Below, piece by piece: positions 19,740 to 28,122 of a stretch of 64,000 nt of DNA; within the stretch, counting starts at the first letter, position 1; the number at the start of each line of letters is the position of its first letter. Where the stretch lies: assembly GCF_014656055.1 (NCBI RefSeq), contig NZ_BNBR01000001.1:1178001-1242000 (forward strand), given 5' to 3'. The notes beneath the pieces were generated by a model. That model saw only the letters and a program-made list of their open reading frames with translations. It did not search any database and was not told the origin of the DNA. The DNA comes from Streptomyces griseosporeus. GTDB taxonomy: Bacteria > Actinomycetota > Actinomycetes > Streptomycetales > Streptomycetaceae. The translations under genes and the position numbers were made by a program.

Positions 19740-20410
19740 AGCGCCCTTCGGCACAGGGAGTCCGCGCGGCGGGTGGTCTCCGGGAGGCGGTAGGCCGGGG
19801 TGAGCGCGAGGACGTGGGCGCAGGCGTTGTCGAGGGCGACGCGGTGGCCCACGGAGACGAAGACCGGCTTCACGCCGTCCCGGGTGCGCAGGGCCCGGCC
19901 GACCTCCTCCTCGCCCGCGAGCAGCGGCGAGGAGGAGCCGCGCCGGGTGCCCGGTTCGTCGTAGGTGAAGGTGAAGGGGTTCTTGGCGACGCCGATCACG
20001 GGGAGACCGGTGAGCACGCCCAGGTGGCTCGCGAGGCCGAAGCGGCGCGGGTGGGCGAGGCCGTACCCGTCGCACACGACCAGGCCGGGCGGGCGGGACA
20101 GGGCGTCGAGGGCGGCCAGCACCGTGGGGATCTCACGGAAGGCGAGCAGGCCGGGCACGTACGGGAAGGAGACGCCGCCCACGGCGGTGGCCTCGGCAAG
20201 GACCTCAAGGCTCGCCGCGTCCAGCACCACGGCCGCCGCCGCGACGACGTCGCGCTCGTCGTCGTAGGCGACGTCGACCCCGGTGACGTACCCCGTGCCC
20301 GGGGCCGGTCCCGGCTCGTCGAGCACCACCCGGGCCCGCAGTTCGTCCTGGACGGCGCGGGCCTGCTCCTCGGTCGCGGGCCAGCCCGCGGGAATCCGTA
20401 CGGTCGTCAT
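19670..20410 (-). CDS. nfi: Endonuclease V (deoxyinosine 3' endonuclease)
   Basis: 246 residues with all endonuclease V landmarks: GVDVAYDD with the first metal-binding Asp, FPYVPGLLAFREIP, and CDGYGLAHPRRFGLASHLG followed by GVAKN. The enzyme nicks DNA (and often RNA) one base 3' of inosine and begins repair of deaminated adenine. The catalytic core ends around residue 220; the tail of alternating Glu, Ala, Thr and Ser residues lies in the overlap with the opposite 72-residue gene and is probably dispensable. Confidence 0.93.
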   Translation of the reverse strand: MTTVRIPAGWPATEEQARAVQDELRARVVLDEPGPAPGTGYVTGVDVAYDDERDVVAAAAVVLDAASLEVLAEATAVGGVSFPYVPGLLAFREIPTVLAALDALSRPPGLVVCDGYGLAHPRRFGLASHLGVLTGLPVIGVAKNPFTFTYDEPGTRRGSSSPLLAGEEEVGRALRTRDGVKPVFVSVGHRVALDNACAHVLALTPAYRLPETTRRADSLCRRALQEATSREAASPEATTRHSPTSR

Positions 20411-20511
20411 GATGATCGTGAGACTACGCCGCCGGGGCCGCTGCCGGGAGCGCCGCCGGGCCGGCCGCCCGGGCCCCGGGCCGGTGACCCGGGGAGCGTA
20501 GGCTCGCGATC

Positions 20512-20808
20512 ATGTTCGTACTGGAGCTGACCTACACCGCCCCGCTGGAAGCCGTGGACGCCGTGCTCGACGCCCATGTGGACTGGCTGAACGAGCTGTA
20601 CGCGCAGGGTGTCTGCCTCGCGTCCGGCCGCAAAAGCCCCCGTGACGGCGGGGTGATCCTCGCCGTCGCCGAGAGCCGGGAGCGGATCGAGGAGATCACC
20701 GCGGGCGACCCGTTCGTGACCGCCGGGGTGTGCACGTACCGCGTCACGGAGTTCGTGGCGACGAAGACGGCCCCGGAGCTGGAGCGTTTCCGGGAAACGC
20801 TCGCCTGA
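20512..20808 (+). CDS. YciI family protein
   Basis: 98 residues forming a single YciI-like ferredoxin fold: FVLELTYTAPLEAVDAVLDAHVDWL, GRKSPRDGGVILA and a GDPFVTAGVC segment. The conserved His in the AHVDWL part and Asp in GDPF match the family's putative active site. Biochemical roles of YciI proteins are mostly unknown. ATG 20512 lies 101 bases from the divergent endonuclease V gene. Confidence 0.85.
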   Translation: MFVLELTYTAPLEAVDAVLDAHVDWLNELYAQGVCLASGRKSPRDGGVILAVAESRERIEEITAGDPFVTAGVCTYRVTEFVATKTAPELERFRETLA

Positions 20809-20827
20809 GGCTCCGGGGTCGGCCGGC

Positions 20828-21151
20828 TCACTTGCCCAGGGCCCGCTGCAGCTCGCTCTTGTTCATGTCCGAACGGCCCTTGATGCCGCGCTGCTTGGCC
20901 TCCTCGTAGAGCTGGTCGCGGGTCGGGCCCTGGGAGCCCTTCCCGGACCGCTGCCCGCCGCGCTTGCCGGAGGACATGTCCTGGGTGGAGGTGCGGCTGG
21001 CGGTCTTGGACTCGCCGGAGCGGGCGCGTTCCTTGTTCACCGTCCGGGCGGCCATCTCCTTGGCCCGCCCGGTGCTCTCGCCCCGCTCCTCCGCGCTCTT
21101 CTTGATGTGCTCGTACTGGCGTTCGCGCTTGGGGCTCGAACCGCGTGGCAT
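20828..21151 (-). CDS. Small basic protein with C-terminal Rho-N/SAP-like motif
   Basis: 107 residues, very rich in Arg, Lys, Ser and Glu. The first 70 residues look disordered (RQYEHIKKSAEERGESTGRA). The end, LYEEAKQRGIKGRSDMNKSE followed by LQRALGK, resembles the short helix-turn-helix seen in SAP and Rho N-terminal domains that bind nucleic acid. Homologues in streptomycetes are, from memory, labelled plasmid stabilization protein, a name with little support. A nucleic-acid-binding role is inferred from composition. Confidence 0.75.
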   Translation of the reverse strand: MPRGSSPKRERQYEHIKKSAEERGESTGRAKEMAARTVNKERARSGESKTASRTSTQDMSSGKRGGQRSGKGSQGPTRDQLYEEAKQRGIKGRSDMNKSELQRALGK

Positions 21152-21224
21152 GGTCGCTCACTTCCTCTCACGTTCGGCGACCGAGTACCCCCATCGCACA
21201 CCACTACGACCTTTCAGGCGCGGC

Positions 21225-22352
21225 TCAGCCCTCCAGACGGGCGACGCGCCCCTTCTCGCCGGCCGCCCAGCAGCCGAAGTCCGGTGCGCAGTCCACGGTG
21301 TCGTACGACCCGGTGTCGACGGTCCGCCAGGTGCGTCCGCCGTCGGTCGTGAGGTCGGTGCCGGTGGGGCCGACGGCGAGGGCGGCGCCGCGGCTGTGCG
21401 GCAGCCAGGCGGCACCGGAGCGGTAGGCGGGCGGCGCGCCGGCCGCGGGCCGCCAGGTGCGGCCGCCGTCGTCCGTGACGGCCGCCGCGCGCGGGGAGGC
21501 CTGGTCGGGGCGGTAGTCGCCGCCGACGGCCAGTCCGTGCGTCCGGTCGCGGAAGGCGAGCGCGAAGACACCGCGGGCCGGATCACCGGCGGGGACGGGG
21601 GTGTCGGCGGCGGTCCAGGTCCGTCCCCGGTCGGCGGAGTGCAGCACGCGCGCGCGTGCCGCGCCGCCGGTGGCCAGCCAGGCGTCCTTCGGGCCGGACG
21701 TGACCAGGCACTGGCCGCTCGCCGCGAACCCGGCCTCGCCGTCCAGGGCGGGCGGCATGCCCGCGTCCGGCAGCACGGTCCAGGTGCGGCCGCCGTCCCC
21801 GGTGGACAGGATGCGGAAGCGGCCGTCGACCGGATCGCTCATCGCGAGGCCGTGGCGGTGGTCGAAGAAGGCCATGCAGTCGTAGAACGCCTTCGGGTCG
21901 GCGTTGCGGAAGGTCTCCGCCCAGGTCCGGCCCCCGTCGTCGGTGCGGTACACGCGTGAGGCCTCGCCCTCGCCGATCGCCAGCACCACCGCGTGCCGCG
22001 CGTCGAACGCCTCCACGTCCCGGAACTGCAGGTCCTCGGCGCCCGGCGGCGAGACGTTCCGCCAGCTCGCGCCGCCGTCGGTGGTGCGCAGCACGGTGCC
22101 GCGGGTGCCGGCCAGCCAGGCCGTGTCCCGGCCGACGGCGGCGAGGCCGCGGAAGCGGACCTCGGGGGTGCCGGTGTCCTTCGGCGCCCAGTGGACCGCG
22201 CCCGGCCCGCGTCCCTGCACCGGTGCCGGCTCCCGCGCCGCGGCCGGCAGCGCGGCCACCCCCGCCAGCGCCGCCCCGCACACCGCCGCGGCCACCCGTC
22301 CGAGTGCCCGCCGCCGCCGTCCCGTCCGTCCCGTACGCCCCATGGTCGTCAT
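21225..22352 (-). CDS. Secreted BNR/Ycf48-like beta-propeller protein
   Basis: 375 residues from ATG 22352. A signal peptide (RRRALGRVAAAVCGAALAG, cut near LPAAA) precedes at least six blade repeats with the BNR Asp-box-like signature: TTDGGASWRN, TDDGGRTWAE, TGDGGRTWTV, SADRGRTWTA, TDDGGRTWRP, TTDGGRTWRT. Such propellers occur in sialidases and in Ycf48/HCF136-type assembly factors; no sialidase catalytic Arg/Tyr set is visible, so a binding or scaffold role outside the cell is more likely. Divergent from the SsgA-like gene, 234 bases apart. Confidence 0.82.
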   Translation of the reverse strand: MTTMGRTGRTGRRRRALGRVAAAVCGAALAGVAALPAAAREPAPVQGRGPGAVHWAPKDTGTPEVRFRGLAAVGRDTAWLAGTRGTVLRTTDGGASWRNVSPPGAEDLQFRDVEAFDARHAVVLAIGEGEASRVYRTDDGGRTWAETFRNADPKAFYDCMAFFDHRHGLAMSDPVDGRFRILSTGDGGRTWTVLPDAGMPPALDGEAGFAASGQCLVTSGPKDAWLATGGAARARVLHSADRGRTWTAADTPVPAGDPARGVFALAFRDRTHGLAVGGDYRPDQASPRAAAVTDDGGRTWRPAAGAPPAYRSGAAWLPHSRGAALAVGPTGTDLTTDGGRTWRTVDTGSYDTVDCAPDFGCWAAGEKGRVARLEG

Positions 22353-22586
22353 GGCGGGCGAAGCTAGCCCACTCCCCCGGCGCCGTCCAGACCACCGGAA
22401 ATGTCCCAAGTGCCGTATACGGCACGGGAGAAGCGGGCGGTGACGGCTGTGCATGAATGCGGTGACAGAGGTCACTCGGCTCCGGGGTGCACGGATGGGC
22501 CGGTTCCGACGTCTCTAGAAGTGCCGGTGCCGTCCGCCCGTCATTGGTTGAGCCGTCACGTTGAGCCGTCACAAGGGAGCAAGGCG

Positions 22587-23003
22587 TTGTCCACCGTCAT
22601 CGCGCAGCCCGTGGAGGCGCGGCTCGTCGCCGCCGCGCCGCGCATGCCGACCATCCCCGCCACACTGCACTACGACCGGCGGGACCCCTTCGCCGTCCGC
22701 ATGACCTTCCCCGCCCGGGCCACGCTGGAGGGCGTCGAGGTGTGCTGGACCTTCGCCCGCGAGCTGCTCGCGGCCGGTCTGGAGGGACCCGAGGGCCAGG
22801 GTGACGTCCGGGTCCGGCCGTACGGCTACGACCGCACCGTCCTGGAGTTCCACGCCCCCGAGGGCACCGCCATCGTGCACGTCCACTCGTCCGACATCCG
22901 CCGCTTCCTGGAGGCGACCGGCGCCCTGGTGCCGGCGGGTCTGGAACACCTCCAGCTCGACCTGGACCACGGTCTGGCCGAGCTGATGCGGGACGCGCGC
23001 TGA
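22587..23003 (+). CDS. ssgD: SsgA-like protein (SALP), probably SsgD
   Basis: 138 residues with the SsgA/B fold: IPATLHYDRRDPFAVRMTF, WTFARELLAAGL, GDVRVRPYGYDRTVLEFHAP and a C-terminal LEHLQLDLDHGLAELM. SALPs steer septum placement and cell-wall work during sporulation by recruiting or timing FtsZ and peptidoglycan enzymes. TTG 22587 is chosen: GGGAG lies 7 bases upstream and the family usually begins within a few residues of this point. Assignment to SsgD rests on recalled gene order in S. coelicolor and on sequence memory. Confidence 0.85.
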   Translation: MSTVIAQPVEARLVAAAPRMPTIPATLHYDRRDPFAVRMTFPARATLEGVEVCWTFARELLAAGLEGPEGQGDVRVRPYGYDRTVLEFHAPEGTAIVHVHSSDIRRFLEATGALVPAGLEHLQLDLDHGLAELMRDAR

Positions 23004-23047
23004 GGCCGGTGGGAGCACCCCGCCCTGACGGCCCCTGACGGCTCCGC

Positions 23048-23878
23048 TCAGCCCTCGACCGACAGCAGCCCGTTGAGCCGCCCGTAGTCGAGCCCCCCGG
23101 CCAGCGTCCCGTACGTCCCCGCCTCCAGCAGCTCCCGGGCGGCGCGGTGGACCAAGGCGTGCACGGCCTGGGCGATGCCCGAGCCGACGCTGACGCGGGC
23201 GACGCCGAGCGCGGCCAGTTCGGCGACGGCTGGCGCGCCGGGACCGGCCATCACGTTCAGCGGCGCGTCGACGCCGTCCACGAGCAGCTTCACCGTCCCC
23301 GGTTCGGCCACCCCGGGCACGAAGACCCCGTCGGCGCCCGCCGCGCGGAAGGCGGCGGCCCGCTCCAGCGTCTCGTCCACCCCGCCGGCGCCCTGGAGGA
23401 AGGTGTCGATGCGGGCGTTGACGAACAGCGGCACCCCCGCCCCGTCCGCGGCGGCCCGCGCGGCCGCGATCCGCTCGGCCTGCTCGGCGACCGGCCTGAG
23501 GCCCCCGCCCCCGTGCAGGGCGTCCTCGATGTTGACGCCGACGGCACCCGCCGCGAGCACCGCGCGCACGGTCTCCGCGACACCGTCCGCGTCGGCCGCG
23601 TAGCCGCTCTCGATGTCCGCGCTGACCGGCACCCGCACCGCCGCGGCGACGTCCGCGACCACGGCGAGCGCCCGGCCGCGGTCCACCCGGTCCCCGTCCG
23701 CGGCCCCCAGGGCCCAGGCGAGCCCCGCACTGGTCGTCGCCACCGCGGCGGCCCCGGCGTCCTCGACGAGGCGGGCACTGGCGAGGTCCCAGGCGTTCGG
23801 CAATACGAGGGGCCGCCCCGGGACGTGCAGGGCGTGGAAGGCGAGGGCGCGGTCACGAAGGGTGTTCGGCGTTGTCAT
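23048..23878 (-). CDS. Isocitrate lyase/PEP mutase superfamily protein
   Basis: 276 residues of a TIM barrel: LVLPNAWDLASARLVEDAG, ATTSAGLAWALG, VSADIESGYA and GVNIEDALHGGGGL. ADIE and NIED carry the Mg-binding acids of this superfamily, but the lyase Cys motif (KKCGH) is absent, so it is a PEP mutase-like or oxaloacetate/methylisocitrate-type enzyme of unknown substrate. ATG 23878 is preferred over GTG 23887. Transcribed away from the ABC-F leader. Confidence 0.85.
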   Translation of the reverse strand: MTTPNTLRDRALAFHALHVPGRPLVLPNAWDLASARLVEDAGAAAVATTSAGLAWALGAADGDRVDRGRALAVVADVAAAVRVPVSADIESGYAADADGVAETVRAVLAAGAVGVNIEDALHGGGGLRPVAEQAERIAAARAAADGAGVPLFVNARIDTFLQGAGGVDETLERAAAFRAAGADGVFVPGVAEPGTVKLLVDGVDAPLNVMAGPGAPAVAELAALGVARVSVGSGIAQAVHALVHRAARELLEAGTYGTLAGGLDYGRLNGLLSVEG

Positions 23879-23967
23879 GCGGATCACTCAAGCAGCCCGC
23901 ACCGGACGGTGGCTGGCAGGAATCCGACATCAACCGCGCGCCCCTGATTGCCCCCGATTTAATTCCG

Positions 23968-23996
23968 TTGACACCCCGGAGGCCCCTTCCTACGGT
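23968..23996 (+). promoter_or_regulatory. Vegetative-type promoter of the ABC-F leader
   Basis: TTGACA at 23968-23973 and TACGGT at 23991-23996 are 17 bases apart, a near-consensus HrdB promoter. It would start a transcript near 24003 with a leader of about 275 bases before the ABC-F start codon. Confidence 0.65.
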
Positions 23997-24048
23997 GTAC
24001 GAGGTCCTGTTGCCGTCGATTGGAGAAGGACGTTGCTCCTCTGAGGTC

Positions 24049-24075
24049 ATGAGACACCGCGTCACGCACCGGTGA
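24049..24075 (+). CDS. Candidate leader peptide (8 residues) upstream of ABC-F
   Basis: ATG AGA CAC CGC GTC ACG CAC CGG TGA encodes MRHRVTHR. It lies inside the long leader, 46 bases after the predicted transcription start, with GAGG just before it. A second element, GGAGAAGG at 24021-24028, could serve a TTG start at 24032, giving only three codons. Downstream a GTGTC/GACAC hairpin lies close to the ABC-F ribosome site. This layout fits ribosome-mediated attenuation as known for several resistance ABC-F genes; the peptide itself is not one I recognise. Confidence 0.45.
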   Translation: MRHRVTHR

Positions 24076-24278
24076 GGTGTGTGCGCAGCGTGCGACCTCG
24101 GCGTCGAGCCGTCCTCCGGCACAGGGCTTTTCTCCGTCTCCGCCCTCCCCGGACGCCCGGGACACCCCTGGGCTCCCCCGGACCTGCCCGGACTCTTCCG
24201 ACTCCCGCCTCCGCTGTCGCCGCGCGGTGTCTCGACACGCGTTTGCCCTGACCGCACCGACGCAACCGCGAGGCCTGT

Positions 24279-25907
24279 ATGACCATGTCGATCACCTGTA
24301 CGTCCCTCTCCTTCGCCTGGCCCGACGGCACCGTCGTCTTCGACGGCCTCGACGCCTCCTTCGGCCCCGGCCGGACCGGACTCGTCGGCGTCAACGGCTC
24401 CGGCAAGTCCACCCTGCTCAAGCTGGTCGCCGGGGAACTCGCCCCGGCCGACGGCGCCGTCCGCGTCGCCGGCGAGGTCGGCTGGCTGCCGCAGAACGTC
24501 ACCCTCGACACCGCGCTGCGGGTCGACGAGGCGCTCGGCATCGCCGCGCGCCGCGCCGCCCTGCACGCCATCGAGGCCGGTGACGTCTCCGAGGAGCACT
24601 TCGAGACCGTCGGAGACGACTGGGACGTCGAGGAGCGCGCCCTCGCCACCCTCGGCGAGCTGGGCCTCGGCCACATCGACCTGGACCGCACCATCGGCGA
24701 GGTGTCGGGCGGCGAGTCCGTGCTGCTGCGGCTGGCCGCGCTGCTGCTGCGCCGCCCCGACGTCCTGCTGCTCGACGAGCCCACCAACAACCTCGACCTG
24801 TACGCCCGGCGGCGGCTGTACGCGGCCGTGGAGGCCTACTCCGGCGTCCTGGTCGTCGTCAGTCACGACCGTGAACTGCTCGACCTGGTCGACCGGATCG
24901 CCGACCTGCGCGGCGGGGAGGTCACCTGGTACGGCGGCAACTACTCGGACTACGAGGAGACGCTCGCCGTGGAGCAGGAGGCGGCCGAGCGGATGGTGCG
25001 GGTCGCGGAGGCGGACCTGAAGAAGCAGAAGCGCGAACTCGTCGAGGCGCGCACCAAGCTGGCCGCGCGCACGCGCTACGCCAACAAGATGTACGAGAAC
25101 AAGCGCGAACCCCGGGCAGTGATGAAGCTCAGGAAGCGCGCGGCGCAGGTCTCGGCCGGCAAGCACCGCATCCTGCACGAGGAAAGGCTCGCCGAGGCCA
25201 AGGAGCGGCTCGACGAGGCGGTGGAGGCCGTACGGGACGACGACGAGATCCGCGTCGAACTGCCGTACACGGCCGTACCGCCGGGCCGCGGCGTCCTCAC
25301 GCTGCAGGACCTGCACCTCGCGTACGGCGCGCGCGTCGAGGGCGGCCTGGATCTGCGCGGCCCGGAACGCATCGCGCTGATCGGGCGCAACGGCGCGGGC
25401 AAGACGACCCTGCTGCGCACGATCGCCGGGGAGCTGGCGCCGGTGTCGGGCGAGGTGGCGGCGCATGTGCCGCTGCGGTTCCTGCCGCAGCGGCTGGACG
25501 TCCTCGACGACGAGCTGACCGTCGCCGAGAACGTGGCCCGGTTCGCGCCGGACGCCGGCAACAACCGGGTGCGGGCGCGGCTGGCCCGCTTCCTGTTCCG
25601 CGGGGCGCGCGCCGACCAGCAGGCGGGGACCCTGTCGGGCGGCGAGCGGTTCCGGGCGGCGCTGGCCGCGCTGATGCTGGCCGAGCCCGCGCCGCAGCTG
25701 CTGATGCTGGACGAGCCGACGAACAACCTCGACATGGCGAGCGTCCGGCAGCTGACCACGGCCCTGGAGTCGTACCAGGGGGCGCTGCTCGTGGCCAGTC
25801 ACGACCTGGCGTTCCTGGAGTCGATCGGCATCACGCGCTGGCTGGTGCTGGAGGAGGGTGTGCTGAAGGAGGCCACGGAGGAACATCTCGGGAGGGCCAC
25901 AGCCTGA
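24279..25907 (+). CDS. ABC-F family ATPase, possible antibiotic-resistance type
   Basis: 542 residues, two ABC domains without membrane helices. Domain 1: Walker A GVNGSGKST, signature VSGGESVLL, Walker B LLLDEPTNNLD. Domain 2: Walker A GRNGAGKTT, signature LSGGERFRA, Walker B LMLDEPTNNLD. The linker between them (about 245-330, ADLKKQKRELVEARTKLAAR then MYENKREPRAVMKLRKR) is strongly charged. ABC-F proteins of this subgroup include actinomycete ribosome-protection factors against drugs bound at the peptidyl-transferase centre; from memory the S. coelicolor relative SCO6720 was linked to tiamulin. A long leader with promoter and mini-ORF supports inducible control. ATG 24279 has GAGG five bases upstream. 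Confidence 0.9.
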   Translation: MTMSITCTSLSFAWPDGTVVFDGLDASFGPGRTGLVGVNGSGKSTLLKLVAGELAPADGAVRVAGEVGWLPQNVTLDTALRVDEALGIAARRAALHAIEAGDVSEEHFETVGDDWDVEERALATLGELGLGHIDLDRTIGEVSGGESVLLRLAALLLRRPDVLLLDEPTNNLDLYARRRLYAAVEAYSGVLVVVSHDRELLDLVDRIADLRGGEVTWYGGNYSDYEETLAVEQEAAERMVRVAEADLKKQKRELVEARTKLAARTRYANKMYENKREPRAVMKLRKRAAQVSAGKHRILHEERLAEAKERLDEAVEAVRDDDEIRVELPYTAVPPGRGVLTLQDLHLAYGARVEGGLDLRGPERIALIGRNGAGKTTLLRTIAGELAPVSGEVAAHVPLRFLPQRLDVLDDELTVAENVARFAPDAGNNRVRARLARFLFRGARADQQAGTLSGGERFRAALAALMLAEPAPQLLMLDEPTNNLDMASVRQLTTALESYQGALLVASHDLAFLESIGITRWLVLEEGVLKEATEEHLGRATA

Positions 25908-25926
25908 CAACGGCGGTTTTGCCCGC

Positions 25927-25962
25927 ACGGGCCCGGCCTGCATGATGGCGGACCGGGCCCGT
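25927..25962 (+). terminator. Terminator after the ABC-F gene
   Basis: ACGGGCCCGG (25927-25936) pairs perfectly with CCGGGCCCGT (25953-25962) around a 16-base loop, 20 bases past the ABC-F stop. There is no T-run. Confidence 0.6.
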
Positions 25963-25963
25963 C

Positions 25964-26013
25964 ACGGCCCGACCGGGTCCGGAGACGGCCCGACCGGGTC
26001 CGGTGACGGCCCG
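25964..26013 (+). repeat. Two 21-bp tandem repeats before ddaH
   Basis: ACGGCCCGACCGGGTCCGG followed by AG then the same 19 bases followed by TG (25964-25984 and 25985-26005), with an 8-base third start. Each unit contains the self-complementary CCCGACCGGG core. They fill the gap between the ABC-F terminator and the dimethylaminohydrolase gene; an operator or slippage product are both possible. Confidence 0.5.
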
Positions 26014-26045
26014 CAGAACCACCCCGCCGATACGGAGACCAGCTC

Positions 26046-26822
26046 GTGCCCAGCAAGAAGGCCCTCGTCCGCCGCCCCAGCCCCCGCCTCGCCGAAGGTC
26101 TGGTGACGCACATCGAGCGCGAGAAGGTCGACGTCGAGCTGGCCGTGGAGCAGTGGGAGGCGTATGTCGCCGCCCTGAGCGCGCACGGCTGGGAGACGAT
26201 CGAGGTGGAACCGGCCGACGACTGCCCCGACTCGGTGTTCGTCGAGGACACGGTCGTCATGTACAAGAACGTCGCGCTGATCACCCGGCCCGGCGCCGAG
26301 GCCCGCCGCCCGGAGACCGCCGGGGTCGAGGAGGCTGTGGCGGCGCTGGGCTGCTCGGTCAACTGGATCTGGGAGCCCGGCACGCTGGACGGTGGTGACG
26401 TGCTGAAGGTCGGCGACACGATCTACGTCGGCCGGGGCGGGCGGACCAACCCGGCCGGTGTGCAGCAGCTGCGGGCCGCGTTCGAACCGCTCGGGGCCCG
26501 GGTCGTCGCCGTCCCGGTGAGCAAGGTGCTGCACCTGAAGTCGGCGGTCACCGCGCTGCCGGACGGGACGGTCATCGGGCACATCCCGAAGGTGGACCGG
26601 CCCGCGCTGTTCCCGCGGTTCCTGTCCGTGCCGGAGGAGTCCGGGGCGCACGTGGTGCTGCTGGGCGGCAGCACGCTGCTGATGGCGGCGAGCGCGCCGC
26701 GGACCGCGGAGCTGCTGACCGACCTCGGCTTCGAGGTGGTGACGGTCGACATCGGCGAGTTCGAGAAGCTGGAGGGCTGTGTGACATGCCTCTCGGTGCG
26801 GATGCGGGAGCTGTACGCCTGA
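26046..26822 (+). CDS. ddaH: Dimethylarginine dimethylaminohydrolase (DDAH)
   Basis: 258 residues of the guanidino-group-modifying pentein fold. ADDCPDSVFVEDT holds the substrate-binding acids, PGTLDGGDVLKVG is the conserved loop, His163 lies in VLHLKSAVTAL and the nucleophile Cys248 in EGCVTCLS. It hydrolyses N(omega)-methylated arginines to citrulline and methylamines. GTG 26046 is the start, directly after an AGCTC sequence with GGAG at about 26034. Cytoplasmic, single gene. Confidence 0.92.
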   Translation: MPSKKALVRRPSPRLAEGLVTHIEREKVDVELAVEQWEAYVAALSAHGWETIEVEPADDCPDSVFVEDTVVMYKNVALITRPGAEARRPETAGVEEAVAALGCSVNWIWEPGTLDGGDVLKVGDTIYVGRGGRTNPAGVQQLRAAFEPLGARVVAVPVSKVLHLKSAVTALPDGTVIGHIPKVDRPALFPRFLSVPEESGAHVVLLGGSTLLMAASAPRTAELLTDLGFEVVTVDIGEFEKLEGCVTCLSVRMRELYA

Positions 26823-26898
26823 CCGGGTGATCCTCTCCCCCGTTCGGCCCTGGGACCTGCGGGTCCCGGGGCCGCTCTGTACGGGGTGGCCGGCCGTG

Positions 26899-26928
26899 TT
26901 GACGGTGCTGATCAGCGGTCTTTACGTC
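26899..26928 (+). promoter_or_regulatory. Candidate promoter of the desaturase gene
   Basis: TTGACG at 26899-26904 and TACGTC at 26923-26928, spaced 18 bases. The predicted start point falls within or just before the palindrome array that follows, so a bound repressor would block initiation. Confidence 0.45.
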
Positions 26929-26938
26929 GTGCTTAACC

Positions 26939-26980
26939 TACGGCTTCGTAACCTACGGGTTCGTAGCCTACGATCCCGTA
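26939..26980. promoter_or_regulatory. Triple palindrome operator array upstream of desaturase
   Basis: Three 12-bp palindromes of form TACG-N4-CGTA lie at 26939-26950, 26954-26965 and 26969-26980, with an exact 15-base period. Inner bases differ (GCTT, GGTT, ATCC) but the arms are perfect each time. The array sits between the putative promoter and the desaturase start codon. Multiple phased palindromes suggest cooperative binding by a dimeric regulator, most likely TetR-type as for other fatty-acid desaturase genes; no regulator is adjacent. Confidence 0.7.
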
Positions 26981-27041
26981 AGTTCCCGGCGCCCGCTCGC
27001 CGGAAGATGTTGCTCCGCTTTCACGTCCCCCTGGAGATCCC

Positions 27042-28016
27042 GTGACGATCACTTCCCCGCACCTCGGCAGCCCCGCCGTCTGGACCGACGCCCGGCTGCT
27101 GTACGCCCTGGAGGAAGTGGTCGAGCAGGAACTGAACCGGCATCTGAAGGTCGCCAAGGACTGGATGCCCCACGAGTACGTCCCCTGGAGCGACGGCCGC
27201 AACTTCCCCGGCTTCTTCGAGGACGGCGAGGCCTGGGACATGGAGCAGTCGAAGGTCACCGAGGTCGGCCGGATCGCCCTGGTGGTGAACCTGCTGACCG
27301 AGGACAACCTTCCCAGCTACCACCACGAGATCGCCACCCTGTTCGGCCGGGACGGCGCCTGGGGCACCTGGGTGCACCGCTGGACCGCCGAGGAGGGCCG
27401 GCACGGCATCGTGATGCGGGACTACCTGCTGGCCTCCCGCGCGGTGGACCCGGACAAGCTGGAACGTTTCCGCATGTCCCACATGAGCGAGGGCTTCGAG
27501 TCGGACAACCGGCACTCGATGCTGCACTCCATCGCCTACGTGGCCTTCCAGGAGCTGGCCACCCGCATCTCCCACCGCAACACCGGCCACCAGTCCGGCG
27601 ACCCGGTCTGCGACCGCATGCTGGCCCGCATCGCGACCGACGAGAACCTGCACATGGTCTTCTACCGGAACCTGCTGAAGGCCGCCTTCGAACTCGCCCC
27701 CGACCTCACCATGCAGGCCGTGCGTGACGTCGTCGTGAACTTCCGCATGCCCGGCCACGGCATCCCCGGCTTCGAGCGGGCCGCCGCGCAGATGGCCATC
27801 GGCGAGGTCTACAACCTGCGGATCCACCACGACGACGTGCTCCAGCCGGTGCTGCGCTTCCTGAAGGTCCTGGAGATCGACGGCCTCGGCCCCGAGGGCC
27901 TGCAGGCGCAGGAGGAGCTGGGGATGTTCCTCGGCGGCCTGGACGCGGAGGCGTCGAAGTTCGACGAGCGCCTGGCGGCCCGCAAGGCGCGGATGGCGGC
28001 ACGCGGCCGGATCTGA
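27042..28016 (+). CDS. Acyl-ACP (stearoyl-type) desaturase
   Basis: 324 residues of a soluble ferritin-like di-iron desaturase. Two ExxH iron motifs are visible, EEGRH (in WTAEEGRHGIVMRDYL) and DENLH (in IATDENLHMVFYRNLL), with an upstream Glu in LTEDNLPSYHHE. It introduces a cis double bond into acyl-ACP using oxygen and ferredoxin and so adjusts membrane fluidity. GTG 27042 follows GGAG (27031-27034) by 7 bases. The triple palindrome upstream predicts tight control. Confidence 0.92.
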   Translation: MTITSPHLGSPAVWTDARLLYALEEVVEQELNRHLKVAKDWMPHEYVPWSDGRNFPGFFEDGEAWDMEQSKVTEVGRIALVVNLLTEDNLPSYHHEIATLFGRDGAWGTWVHRWTAEEGRHGIVMRDYLLASRAVDPDKLERFRMSHMSEGFESDNRHSMLHSIAYVAFQELATRISHRNTGHQSGDPVCDRMLARIATDENLHMVFYRNLLKAAFELAPDLTMQAVRDVVVNFRMPGHGIPGFERAAAQMAIGEVYNLRIHHDDVLQPVLRFLKVLEIDGLGPEGLQAQEELGMFLGGLDAEASKFDERLAARKARMAARGRI

Positions 28017-28122
28017 CGCGCGGGGCGGTACGGCACAGGGCTCGGGTCAGGGTGCCGAAGGCTCGCACACGGGGTCGATTTCACGGTGCGGGGCGGCCCT
28101 GGCCTGCGGCATCATGCCGTCC

